Part shown: positions 1-7,242 of the stretch, piece after piece
Position numbering within the stretch: the first letter of the stretch is position 1
How the letters are laid out: each line of letters starts with the position of its first letter
NCBI GenBank assembly: GCA_014376765.1
Contig: JACMQX010000067.1
Span: 1 to 49,709 of the forward strand
DNA from: Ramlibacter sp.
Lineage (GTDB): Bacteria > Pseudomonadota > Gammaproteobacteria > Burkholderiales > Burkholderiaceae_C
DNA length: 49,709 bases
Direction of reading: 5' to 3'
Notes under the pieces: generated by a model
What the model was told of the DNA's origin: nothing
The model's database searches: none
The model's input: only the letters and a program-made list of their open reading frames with translations
Program-made: the position numbers and the translations under genes

Positions 1-603
1 ATGGACACACTGCCCGAGCCGCTGCCCCGCGCGATTGCACAGGTCGCTGCGCCCGAAGTGCTCAAGTCGCCGCCGCTGTCGCTGCTGCACCGTCCCGGCG
101 ACGCATCACTGGCCGGTCGGAAGGTTGCGATCCTCGTTGCCCCTGGCGTTGAAGGTGAATTTGTCACCAAGGCCCAGGCTGCACTGCTGGCTCAAGGTGT
201 GGCGGCACGCCTGGTGGGCCCGCGCATCGGCCGCATGCCCACTGCATCGGGTGGCGCGCTGAATGCGGGCGCGTCGATTGAGAACGAACCCGGTTTTCTG
301 TTTGACGCGCTGATCATTGCCGATGGCGAAGAGGCCGTGGCCACGCTGTCGCAGGACGGGCACACGATGGAGTTCATCAAGGACCAGTTCCGCCATTGCA
401 AAACCATCATGGCGATTGGCGCTGCCGGCGAGCTGCTGTCGATGGCGGGCCTGCCGGTCAGCCTGGACAAGAGCCTGCTCCAGGGCGGCACCGGCCTGAT
501 CGTGGCGGAGGCAGATGAAGCCGACGAGGCGATTAAAGCCTTTATCGCAGCCATGGGTAAGCACCGCCACTTTGGCCGCGAGATGGACCCGCCGGCGCTG
601 TGA
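1..603 (+). CDS. katE: Catalase HPII-type (large-subunit), C-terminal part only
   Basis: Large-subunit catalases break hydrogen peroxide into water and oxygen; behind the heme core they carry a flavodoxin/DJ-1-like domain. What is visible here is the linker plus that domain: a proline-rich stretch ending in LSLLHRPGD (about residues 20-35), then GRKVAILVAPGVEG opening the Rossmann-like fold, and the family's usual ending HRHFGREMDPPAL. The heme-binding core is absent, so the gene starts outside the window; the ATG at base 1 falls in the linker and is probably an internal methionine. The stop at 601-603 is at the expected end of the family. The hemerythrin remnant begins directly at this stop. 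Identification of the domain is firm; whether the upstream core is intact cannot be seen. Confidence 0.85.
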   Translation: MDTLPEPLPRAIAQVAAPEVLKSPPLSLLHRPGDASLAGRKVAILVAPGVEGEFVTKAQAALLAQGVAARLVGPRIGRMPTASGGALNAGASIENEPGFLFDALIIADGEEAVATLSQDGHTMEFIKDQFRHCKTIMAIGAAGELLSMAGLPVSLDKSLLQGGTGLIVAEADEADEAIKAFIAAMGKHRHFGREMDPPAL

Positions 604-754
604 CAATGTCGCAATTGAACTTCATGTGAAGGAGGAGCGCGACGAGCTGTTCCCCAAAGCCAAGGCCGCGCCGGACCTGGACCTGATGGCACTGGCCGAG
701 CAATTGTTTGAGCGTCAGCAGGAGCTTGAGGCCGAGATGACGGCGCCAGCATAA
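602..754 (+). pseudogene. Hemerythrin (HHE) domain protein, C-terminal remnant
   Basis: In the frame shifted by one from the catalase gene, 602-754 encodes about 50 residues beginning DNVAIELHVKEERDELFPKA and ending in LFERQQELEAEM before a TAA. H-V-K-E-E..E-L-F-P-K-A followed by a charged helix is the last helix of HHE hemerythrin-like proteins, which bind a di-iron centre through His and Glu. Family members are about 150-190 residues, so two thirds are missing. No start codon or ribosome binding site precedes the homologous part. The remnant abuts the catalase stop codon, which suggests a deletion fused the end of one gene to the tail of another. Function is presumably lost. Confidence 0.6.
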
Positions 755-814
755 CTCCGGGTTGGGCTGCGGCAGTGCGCGTTGAAGCCCTCGCAACCCG
801 CGCCGCTGGTGCTC

Positions 815-1792
815 TTAATCAGCCGTGATTTTGTTGGCCTGTGCGACGCCGCTCCACAGGTCAATTTCCTTGGCAATGAGCTGGGACATCTGCTCGGGCG
901 TGGTGCCCTGCGGCTCGATGTTCAGCGCGAGGATCCGTTCCCGCACATCGGGGAGCCTCAGGATCCGCTGCACTTCCGCATTCAGCTTGCGCACGATGGC
1001 GTCTGGCGTTCCCGCCGGTGCAAGAAGGCCCGTTCACAGCTGGATGGTGAGGTCAATGCCCTGCTCGCTCATGGTGGGAACATCCGGGTAAGCCGGCAGG
1101 CGCCGGGGCGAGGTGACCGCGAGCGGGCGCAGCAGGCCGCCCTTGATCGCGCCGGCCACAGGGCCCGTGTCCACCAGGGTCATGGTGACCTGGCCTGCGG
1201 CCACGGCCTGTATGGACTCCGCACTGCCCTTGTAGGGAATATGGTCGGCCTGGATACCCGTCTTGCTTTTCAGGAGCTCGGTGGCCAGGCGAAAGGAGGC
1301 CGCACTCGCTCCATAGTTCGACTGCGCCGGGTTGGCCTTGGTGAAGGCCACCAGATCAGCCACGCTTTTGTGGGGCGAGCTGGCCTGCACTGCCAGCATG
1401 AGCGGGAAGGTGCCGATTAGCGATACGGGGGCGAACTCCTTGCGCGGGTCATACGGCAGCTTTGAATACAACGCTGCGTTGAAGACGAAGGGGCCGCTTG
1501 CGCCTACGGCCAGCGTATAGCCGTCGGGCGCGGCCTTGGCCACTGCCAGCGTTCCCACGATGGCAGCGTTGCTGGGGCGGTTTTCAACAATCACCGTTTG
1601 CCCAAAGCCTTCCTGCATCTTCTGGGCAACGATGCGCGCCAGGATGTCGTTGCCGCCACCCGGCGCATAGCCGACGATGAACTTGATGGGCTTGTTGGGA
1701 TAGGTGTCTGCAGACTGGCTCAGCGCCGCTGTCGCGCCGGTGGCCAGGAGAACGATGGCAGTCAAACTGCAGAGGCCTTGCTTGCGATTCAT
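815..1792 (-). pseudogene. Bug-family (TctC-like) periplasmic solute receptor, interrupted by one stop codon
   Basis: Bug proteins are periplasmic receptors, very numerous in Burkholderiales, that bind carboxylates or other small solutes, sometimes for tripartite tricarboxylate transporters. The ATG at 1790-1792 has an AGGAGA ribosome binding site. A signal peptide covers residues 1-25, followed by the family start YPNKPIKFIVGYAPGGGND. The reading frame stops with TGA at 1034-1036 after 252 residues (...GIDLTIQL*), then continues in the same frame with TGLLAPAGTPDAIVRKLNAE to a normal TAA at 815-817. Family members have Trp at exactly this place, so a single TGG-to-TGA change explains the break; restored length would be about 325 residues, the usual size. 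It follows the thiamine-diphosphate enzyme gene on the same strand, probably one operon. A sequencing error, or readthrough, cannot be excluded. Confidence 0.85.
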
Positions 1793-1839
1793 GATGTCTC
1801 CTTCTTTGTAATAAATGAATGATGCGCGATCCCGAAGAC

Positions 1840-3570
1840 TCACAAGCCTGCGACCCTGACGTTGAGTACCGCTGCACGGCCCCCATCGACCGCCGCGATG
1901 CATCGGGCCAATGCCGCCTCGAGCTCGCCCGGGTCGGTGACGTACTCGCCGTGCGCGCCGAAGGCCTCACCCACGCGTTCGAAGCGGCGCTCTTCACCAT
2001 CAAGCCGCGCGTGGAATTCGTTGCTTCTGGCGGCGTCCCCATCGGGGTAGACGCGCAGCACGGCTTCCTTCACGGCCTGCCAGCCGCCGTTGTCCAGCAC
2101 CACCGTAAGGATGGGCAGGCCGCTGCGCTGAGCCACTGCGTACACCGAACTCGGCGTGGAGAAGTGAAAGCCACCGTCTCCCACGATCTGGACCACACGC
2201 GAGTCGGGCCGTGCCAGGCGCGCGCCCAGCGCCATGCCGCCGCTGTAACCCAGCCCGCCACCAGCGCAACCAATCAGCGAGCCGGGACACGTGCGCATGA
2301 TTTGCGTGAGGACGGCGGGGGAGTTGCGGATGGCCTCGTTTACAACAATGTCGTCAGGCCCAATTACGCGGTTGATCGCGGCGCAGACTGCTGCCGGTGT
2401 GATGGCTCCTCTTGCATCGGGTTTTGTGGCCGTTTGGGCCGCTGCGCTTTTTCGCGCCTCGCCATCAGCCAGGCATTCAGTCTTTCGCGCTGCAACCCGC
2501 TGCCGCAACGCATCGTCCGCGCTTTGCACAACGACCTCCAGAATCTGCGGCAGCGCGGTGGCGCAGTCGGTCTGCACCCGCAGGTCGGTGGCAAAGCCCC
2601 ACATGGGGAAGTCCTGCTTGAGCGCATCCACATCCATATGGATGAAGCGGGTGTCAGCATTGGGCTTGGTGAACTTGGGCAGCCAGGGGACGTCCACGTC
2701 GAGCAGCAAAACCAGGTCTGCATCGGCCAGGCCCCGCGCGGGGTCGAATCCGCTGAACCAGGGCGAGTCGCGCCTGAGGTTCATGGCGGTGGGCATGAAC
2801 TCGTACACGCGAATGCCGCAGGCTTCCGCCAGGGCCTCCAGCGCGTGCACCGCCGCCGCTTTGCGCCCGAGGTAGGAGGTGATTACGATCGGGTTGCGCG
2901 CCTGCATCAGTGCCTGGGCGATCTCAGCGGCCTGGGCGGGCGCGATGCCGCCGGCAGCGACTGCACCGTAGCGCGCTGCGGGAAAGCTCTGCACCTGCGC
3001 CTCAGGCCACTCTTCATGCAGTGTTTCGCGGGGCAGGGTCAGGAAGACCGGGCCGGGCGGGTCGCTGTGCATCACCGTGTGGCCACGGCGCAGCGCCTCT
3101 TTGGCCAGCACGCCGCTAGGCAGGCTGTACTCCCACTTGGTGTACGGGCGCACGATGCTGGCAATGTCAAAAGGGTCCTGCACGAAATGCACGTAGTTGT
3201 CGCGCGAGCCGGGCAACTCTCCACGCAAGGTGAACGGCGCGCGGCCGGCAATGAGCATGGCTGGCAGACGGGACCTGAACAGGTTGTGCATGCCCATGGC
3301 CGCATTGGCGGTACCCGCGTCCACATGGACCAGCACGCCTTGGCCCCGGCCGGTCGCGGCAGCGAACCCTGCGGCCATGTGGATGGCGACGTTCTCGTGG
3401 GGGCAGAGGATGACCTGGGGTTGCGGGCGGCCTTCAAGAGAGAGCTGCGCCATCGCCTCGATCAGCGCGACGTGGTCTGTGCCCATGTTGGAGAACAGGT
3501 ACTCGATCCCGGCCTCTTGCAGGCCCGTTATGAAGTGCCATGCCGTGGAGCGGCGGGTTTCTTGTTGCAT
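1840..3570 (-). CDS. Thiamine-diphosphate-dependent enzyme (acetolactate synthase/decarboxylase-like)
   Basis: A 576-residue member of the large ThDP enzyme family (acetolactate synthase, benzoylformate and oxalyl-CoA decarboxylase relatives). The N-terminal pyrimidine-binding domain carries the activating glutamate in CPHENVAIHMAAGFA (Glu about 59). The C-terminal domain has the diphosphate/metal motif GDGGFHFSTPSSVYA at about 464, with the closing Asn about 30 residues on (VVLDNGGW). The middle domain is intact. The ATG at 3568-3570 has an AAGGA-type ribosome binding site. It is followed on the same strand by the Bug receptor, so a joint role in taking up and decarboxylating or carboligating a carboxylate is plausible, but the substrate cannot be read from the sequence. 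The intergenic stretch 3571-3737 upstream of it shows no convincing gene. Confidence 0.8.
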   Translation of the reverse strand: MQQETRRSTAWHFITGLQEAGIEYLFSNMGTDHVALIEAMAQLSLEGRPQPQVILCPHENVAIHMAAGFAAATGRGQGVLVHVDAGTANAAMGMHNLFRSRLPAMLIAGRAPFTLRGELPGSRDNYVHFVQDPFDIASIVRPYTKWEYSLPSGVLAKEALRRGHTVMHSDPPGPVFLTLPRETLHEEWPEAQVQSFPAARYGAVAAGGIAPAQAAEIAQALMQARNPIVITSYLGRKAAAVHALEALAEACGIRVYEFMPTAMNLRRDSPWFSGFDPARGLADADLVLLLDVDVPWLPKFTKPNADTRFIHMDVDALKQDFPMWGFATDLRVQTDCATALPQILEVVVQSADDALRQRVAARKTECLADGEARKSAAAQTATKPDARGAITPAAVCAAINRVIGPDDIVVNEAIRNSPAVLTQIMRTCPGSLIGCAGGGLGYSGGMALGARLARPDSRVVQIVGDGGFHFSTPSSVYAVAQRSGLPILTVVLDNGGWQAVKEAVLRVYPDGDAARSNEFHARLDGEERRFERVGEAFGAHGEYVTDPGELEAALARCIAAVDGGRAAVLNVRVAGL

Positions 3571-3737
3571 TCGTTGTCATCCTTTGCTGTTGCGCCCAGG
3601 CTGGGTTAAAGCCGGTGCTGAACATGGTACTGACAATCGGATCGATGACCCCTGCGCCGTAAGCGGAAAACCCAGCCAGTACGATCTCGCTGCGGCCTGG
3701 CTCTCGCGCTTCAGGCTCATGCCGGCGAACGAGGCGC

Positions 3738-3775
3738 CAAAAAGAAAGCCCCGCAAGTGCCTGACATGCGGGGCT
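3738..3775 (-). terminator. Rho-independent terminator, original chromosomal terminator of tRNA-Met
   Basis: A 9-bp perfect stem (AGCCCCGCA at 3747-3755 with TGCGGGGCT at 3767-3775) is followed on the minus strand by TTTCTTTTT. It lies just beyond the orphaned tRNA-Met tail, in the position and orientation expected for the terminator of the tRNA before the mobile element inserted. Confidence 0.75.
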
Positions 3776-3780
3776 GTTCC

Positions 3781-3833
3781 AGATTTTGGTGGCGCTTCAC
3801 GGATTCGAACCGCGGACCTGTGGATTATGATTC
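3781..3833 (-). repeat. Attachment-site repeat, distal copy (orphan 3' part of tRNA-Met)
   Basis: 53 bases identical to 9432-9484. Bases 3787-3833 equal the tRNA-Met 3' part from the anticodon loop to CCA, but the 5' half of the tRNA is absent, so this is not a functional tRNA gene. It marks the far end of the integrated element; recombination with the other copy would release a circle of 5651 bp. Confidence 0.9.
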
Positions 3834-3943
3834 GGGAAGACACTGATAAGCAGAACAAAACAGTACACACGAATGCAGTATCCACGCGGGTTGCAAGCTG
3901 ATCGATTGCTTCCTTTATTGTTCGTTTGTTCTGATTCTTTGCG

Positions 3944-3966
3944 CCGCAGTGCCCCGCCAGTGTCCC
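3944..3966 (+). repeat. Candidate integrase arm-type repeat, left end
   Basis: Two tandem units, AGTGCCCCGCC at 3948-3958 and AGTGTCCC at 3959-3966, preceded by CCGC. A near-identical tandem pair in the same orientation lies at 9345-9367, inside the other end of the element. Tyrosine integrases often bind short tandem arm sites near both element ends; binding here is inferred, not shown. Confidence 0.4.
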
Positions 3967-4000
3967 ATTGAAAGGGGCTGTGTTTAGTTGCGCTGCACTG

Positions 4001-4207
4001 TCACCCCTTGATCGCGTACAGCAGGTGCCACCACCAGCCGGTGCGAGTTTCTACCTTTTGTAAGCACGCCGAATCCGGGAGCTTCAGCTGTACGTTCCAG
4101 CACATGCCGACCTGCATTGCATAGCGCTCGTTTTCGACACGCACCAATGCCGCCGACAGCCAGACGACCAGAAGCACAGCGACAACCAAGGCAACACGTG
4201 TCTTCAC
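4001..4207 (-). CDS. Small single-pass membrane protein of the mobile element
   Basis: A 68-residue product read from a GTG at 4205-4207 that overlaps the stop of the preceding gene (GTGA), suggesting translational coupling. The N-terminus VKTRVALVVAVLLVVWLS forms one strong membrane segment (about residues 4-22); the rest is a short soluble tail with two cysteines (CWNVQLKLPDSAC) and a tryptophan cluster near the end. Size and topology resemble small accessory or entry-exclusion-like proteins of mobile elements, but no family is recognised. It is the last gene of the element before the distal attachment repeat. Confidence 0.55.
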   Translation of the reverse strand: MKTRVALVVAVLLVVWLSAALVRVENERYAMQVGMCWNVQLKLPDSACLQKVETRTGWWWHLLYAIKG

Positions 4208-4428
4208 AGCTTCAACGTGCCCAACAAACTTCGCGCACCTTGCACTTCGGCATTGACCGCCCGTGACAAGTCGCGCAGCGTGGCCCAATGCCCGCCCTTC
4301 CAAGCGTTGCGGGATGCATTCGCCTTCCCTTCAACCGTGCGTGGCCCCGTGGCCTGCTTCCACGGCTGCCAAGTGCGAATCAGCGTTGCCTGTTGCGTCC
4401 TGCGCTCCTGTGTCCAAATAGTCCCCAT
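4204..4428 (-). CDS. Small conserved mobile-element protein with TGPRT-EGKA motif
   Basis: 74 residues with IRTWQPWKQATGPRTVEGKA then SRNAWKGG, a motif familiar from short uncharacterised proteins on proteobacterial plasmids and prophages (typical form TGPRTPEGKARSSRNA..KHG). The basic, glycine-rich core suggests nucleic-acid contact, but no function is established. The first 98 bases overlap the 3' end of the upstream gene in another frame, and its stop overlaps the GTG of the next gene. Because the conserved motif is encoded within the overlap, the gene is likely real despite its weak ribosome binding site. Confidence 0.6.
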   Translation of the reverse strand: MGTIWTQERRTQQATLIRTWQPWKQATGPRTVEGKANASRNAWKGGHWATLRDLSRAVNAEVQGARSLLGTLKL

Positions 4429-4993
4429 GCTGGTGCCCCAATACTTCGTTTTTTTCGATTTGAGAATTGCCCGCGCGCGGGTGCGCCCGGGTGTACTTCG
4501 ACGCGTCGTTTATCACCTGTTGCGGCCCATTTGTAATGTTGGTTTGCTTTACGAAAGCGACAGGACGCGGGTTCTTGATTTCGGCCAGGCTTTCCAGAGT
4601 TAACCGGCATTGAGCTTGCGCCTTGAGCGCCAGCCGCAAGTATGTATCGGCCACGTGTATGCACTCGTCAGCATTCATTGCCGACCGTCTCGCCAAATTA
4701 GTGAATATTGTTTGCAACGCCATTGCCTGCCCGTACAGCATGGACTCGACCGAGCGCAAGTCCCCCGCATGAACACTTTCAAATCCTTCGCGACAGCCCC
4801 TTATCAACTGCGCCAAGTCACTTTCGCCAGCGAACTTGCCCCACGCGTCCATGGCGACGGCGTTCTGGACTGTTGCTGACAAAAGGATTTCCGGTCTTGT
4901 GGCTTTCTCAGTCTCTGACTTGCGCTTCGTCGGAGCGACCGCGGTGCCTGCTGTTTTGAGCTTCAGTCCTGCTTTAGCCTTGAGTGTTGTCAT
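4331..4993 (-). CDS. Conserved hypothetical protein of plasmids/mobile elements
   Basis: 220 residues from the ATG at 4991-4993 (MTTLKAKAGLKLKTAG); an in-frame ATG at 5065 would add 24 residues. The N-terminus is lysine-rich. A central helical part includes MLYGQAMALQTIFTNLARR and ADTYLRLALKAQAQCRLTLE, followed by LAEIKNPRPVAFVKQTNITN and GPQQV, and a low-complexity tail rich in Gly, Ala, His and Asp. The KNP-PVAFVKQ-N--GPQQV stretch is typical of uncharacterised plasmid- and island-borne proteins. It sits between the relaxase and two small genes on the same strand. No enzymatic motif is seen. Confidence 0.65.
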   Translation of the reverse strand: MTTLKAKAGLKLKTAGTAVAPTKRKSETEKATRPEILLSATVQNAVAMDAWGKFAGESDLAQLIRGCREGFESVHAGDLRSVESMLYGQAMALQTIFTNLARRSAMNADECIHVADTYLRLALKAQAQCRLTLESLAEIKNPRPVAFVKQTNITNGPQQVINDASKYTRAHPRAGNSQIEKNEVLGHQHGDYLDTGAQDATGNADSHLAAVEAGHGATHG

Positions 4994-5012
4994 TGCGTAT
5001 TTTCTCAATGCG

Positions 5013-5177
5013 TCATTTGGGCATTTCCCGCCCGGTGCAAAAGGCCCATGGGGAACATAGCTCATAGCGGATCAAGCTGGCAAGCCCCGAGTTACCCACC
5101 GCGTCAGTCGGTACGTCGCAAGCGCCGCCCGCCGCCGTGGATAACTCTGCTTGGTTTGCAATCGGCGTCATGTCCAT
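5013..5177 (-). CDS. Possible small protein overlapping the end of the relaxase gene
   Basis: A 54-residue frame (MDMTPIANQAELSTAAGG...) starts 10 bases before the relaxase stop with GGAAC just upstream, and fills most of the 175-base gap to the next gene. No family is recognised and composition is unremarkable. It may be a translated coupling peptide or a chance frame. Confidence 0.2.
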   Translation of the reverse strand: MDMTPIANQAELSTAAGGACDVPTDAVGNSGLASLIRYELCSPWAFCTGREMPK

Positions 5178-6169
5178 TGTTCCGGTTCCGCGCGGCAATC
5201 GTCTGACCAATCTGCAAAGTCAACGTCAGCACGATCAACAACCCGGTCGTCGTCCTGTACCGGTGGCGCGGCAGGCGCAGGCTTTCTGCGCGCGGCAATG
5301 ACAGGATTGTGGGCGATCCCTACACAGGATAGGGTTTCGACCTTTGGCGTGTGCTGCGCCCCTATAGGGCTTCGCATGTTGGCAAACCCTATAGGCTTTT
5401 CCGGCCTGTTCGATCCCTTGCCCTTGCTGGTCATGATCTGCGCCATGGTTCGGAGTTTTGGCGGATTCGGCTTTGAAACTTCGATGCCAAGCAGGTGCGC
5501 GAATGGCGCAGGATCACGGTCTACGAAGTCGCGCAAAATCGGCCACAGCGCTGACTCTTGCGCCTGATCGTTGCTGGCGCGCAGCGCAGCGATCACAGCC
5601 TGAGCCGTTTCTTCCTTTGCCCGCCCCTGTAGCCTTGCCGGTGCCTTTGCAAGCCCGTAGCGAGCCGCTACAGCAGCGTGGAAGTCGTTTTGAAGGAATT
5701 GCAGCCGTTGCCGGTTGCCGACAAGGTCGCTGCCCTTCATGCGTCCTTCGATCAACGGCAACAGCAGGACATGCATGTGTGGCGCGCTTTCGTCCATGTG
5801 TATGTCAGCCGACAGCATGTTGTCGAACCCGCCGAAATTCCGCGCAACCCATGGCAAGCAATCTTTGAAATAGGACGGCGGATCAACCGGGGTGCCCGGC
5901 GGCAGGCTGAAGACCAATTCCAGCGCCATGACAGCCTTCTTACGGTCCGACCTGATCCCCGCGCCCACCTTCAGGTCTTTGGCCCGTTGTGCGACCGCCT
6001 GTGGCGTTGCAGGACCATGCAGCACGGTGTTCAAGCAAATACGCGCCGCGTCAATGTGACCCGCAGCCCCGTATTCGGCCTGTATCACCCGTTTGTTGTG
6101 CCGACTTGCCGCCAGCACGATCCCCGAGCCGGTCAGCTTTTTAATCCTGAAGAAACCGGGCGCGCTCAT
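5168..6169 (-). CDS. MobV/Pre-type relaxase (mobilization protein)
   Basis: Relaxases nick one strand at oriT and lead it into a recipient during conjugation. This 333-residue protein has SRHNKRVIQAEYG near residues 22-34, matching motif I of MobV/Pre proteins (HNxR, with the catalytic histidine), and HMDESAPHMHVLLLP at 124-138, the metal-binding HxDExxPHxH motif III. The rest is alanine/proline-rich. It is shorter than many family members (often 400-500 residues), lacking a long C-terminal coiled region. The start ATG at 6167-6169 overlaps the stop of the preceding gene (ATGA), so the two are probably translated together. No coupling protein or secretion genes accompany it, which fits mobilization in trans. 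Confidence 0.85.
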   Translation of the reverse strand: MSAPGFFRIKKLTGSGIVLAASRHNKRVIQAEYGAAGHIDAARICLNTVLHGPATPQAVAQRAKDLKVGAGIRSDRKKAVMALELVFSLPPGTPVDPPSYFKDCLPWVARNFGGFDNMLSADIHMDESAPHMHVLLLPLIEGRMKGSDLVGNRQRLQFLQNDFHAAVAARYGLAKAPARLQGRAKEETAQAVIAALRASNDQAQESALWPILRDFVDRDPAPFAHLLGIEVSKPNPPKLRTMAQIMTSKGKGSNRPEKPIGFANMRSPIGAQHTPKVETLSCVGIAHNPVIAARRKPAPAAPPVQDDDRVVDRADVDFADWSDDCRAEPEQWT

Positions 6170-6714
6170 GGTTGCACTCCGTCATTGCTTGCCGCGTCGC
6201 CTTCTTCGATTCTGTCAATCGCACTGGCGAGCAGGTCCGCCGCCACGATGACGGCGCGACTGGTCCATTGACTTCCCCCACGGGTCGAGTGCGTTGTGAG
6301 TTCCTTTGCCAGACCATTCGCCAGCCACCGCGACAGGTTCAACATGACGGCAGTACGAAGTTTCTTGGCTTCGAACATTGCGACTCGGTGCGTATCAATA
6401 TTGGCAAACAGGATCAACTGCGCACCGCCAGCCTTCAACAGCCAGCCGCTGGTTCCATGGCTGTCAAGTTCCAGCACGCAATCTATGGGACCGCCGCGCT
6501 GCGCGCTGTAGTCCTTGCGCCTGGGCTTCAGGTCCAACCCGAAGCGACCGCGCGAAGTAGCGACCCAGTAGTCAACCCCCCGCCGGTCGTCATTGGCATT
6601 TGCCCTCGTCACGCCGATGCAATCGACCACAAGCCGATGACAGGCACGGCGGACCAGGGCATGAGCGTCGTCTGATTCTGAAAATCGAAAGTCTCGGTCA
6701 AAGTCATGAACCAT
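6166..6714 (-). CDS. Relaxase-coupled protein with a possible PD-(D/E)XK nuclease-like core
   Basis: 182 residues from the ATG at 6712-6714, chosen for its AAGGGGA ribosome binding site. The central part DYWVATSRGRFGLDLKPR gives Asp48, then Asp61-Leu-Lys63, the spacing of a D...D-x-K nuclease-like core; it is followed by an Arg/Lys-rich stretch and a beta-rich region (GGAQLILFANIDTHRVAMFE). The C-terminal third is helical. The gene ends in an ATGA overlap with the relaxase, implying a joint role, for instance as an accessory DNA-binding or processing factor at oriT. No named family is recognised; the nuclease fold is inferred from motif spacing only and may instead be a non-catalytic relative. 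Confidence 0.6.
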   Translation of the reverse strand: MVHDFDRDFRFSESDDAHALVRRACHRLVVDCIGVTRANANDDRRGVDYWVATSRGRFGLDLKPRRKDYSAQRGGPIDCVLELDSHGTSGWLLKAGGAQLILFANIDTHRVAMFEAKKLRTAVMLNLSRWLANGLAKELTTHSTRGGSQWTSRAVIVAADLLASAIDRIEEGDAASNDGVQP

Positions 6715-6857
6715 GTGCGTCCCCTTCACAGTCAGGAGCATCAGCACATAAAATTGCTGGTGTCGTCTTGCCAAAGACTAGGAAGGTCAACCGTGTGTGG
6801 AAGCCGGTTGGCCTTTCGCCTATGTAATGCGTCGTGTTTGCCATAGACCGTTCCCCT

Positions 6858-7145
6858 TCAGGCTTGAACCGGCGGGCGACCCGCAAGCCAATTGCCATAC
6901 CGGTGAACGTCAACAAGCACTTTGCGTCCGCGCCGCACGATTGCGCGGTGCGCTGCCAGCCCGTTACCTTCGATCTTCTCGCCGCGTGAGTTGATCCGGT
7001 CGTCCGCCTTAAAAATGTCCATGCGAATCGCGCCGGGTGTCTTGCCTGCGTCGGCATAAACGGACGCAAGTACGGGGACGGTTGCGAGCCACGGCGTTGC
7101 GTGTGCAACAGGTGCCGAATGCACCGTCTGATCGGGGATATTCAT
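6858..7145 (-). CDS. Putative small DNA-binding (excisionase-like) protein
   Basis: 95 residues from the ATG at 7143-7145, with AGGAACC upstream. The C-terminal half contains GLAAHRAIVRRGRKVLVDVHRYGNWLAGR split over residues 62-90; the pattern 'IVRxGRKVLVDVxRYxxWL' is like the second half of short winged-helix, excisionase-like proteins of integrated elements. Gene position fits: it follows the integrase pair and faces a 97-base gap with nested inverted repeats that could be its operator. The first 45 residues are not recognised. An alternative is an accessory relaxosome protein binding oriT. Confidence 0.5.
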   Translation of the reverse strand: MNIPDQTVHSAPVAHATPWLATVPVLASVYADAGKTPGAIRMDIFKADDRINSRGEKIEGNGLAAHRAIVRRGRKVLVDVHRYGNWLAGRPPVQA

Positions 7146-7156
7146 GATGATGGTTC

Positions 7157-7228
7157 CTACTTGGTGGTTCCGGCAATTTGCCGTGAATCCAAGTAGAAGC
7201 AGCTACTTATCAGCTAGCGTGTTAGCTG
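7157..7228. promoter_or_regulatory. Nested inverted repeats: candidate oriT or operator
   Basis: In the 97-base gap between two element genes: an outer pair CTACTTGG (7157-7164) and CCAAGTAG (7189-7196) encloses a perfect palindrome CGGCAA-T-TTGCCG (7171-7183). Next to it CAGCTA (7211-7216) pairs with TAGCTG (7223-7228). Such layered dyads are usual at origins of transfer and at operators of element regulators. There is no U-tract placed for a terminator. Which role applies cannot be decided from sequence. Confidence 0.45.
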
Positions 7229-7242
7229 TAATTCTTTTTCAC

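Noticed and set aside
1819-3609. Long plus-strand frame of about 596 codons
   Set aside because: It lies antisense to the ThDP enzyme, which has full family motifs; the frame is a high-GC shadow without recognisable protein features.
3577-3737. A possible gene tail between the ThDP enzyme and the tRNA terminator
   Set aside because: A short minus-strand frame reading IDPIVSTMFSTGFNPAW looked protein-like, but there is no start, ribosome binding site or recognised family.
3787-3833. A second tRNA-Met gene
   Set aside because: Only the 3' half from the anticodon loop is present; it is the orphan attachment-site copy.
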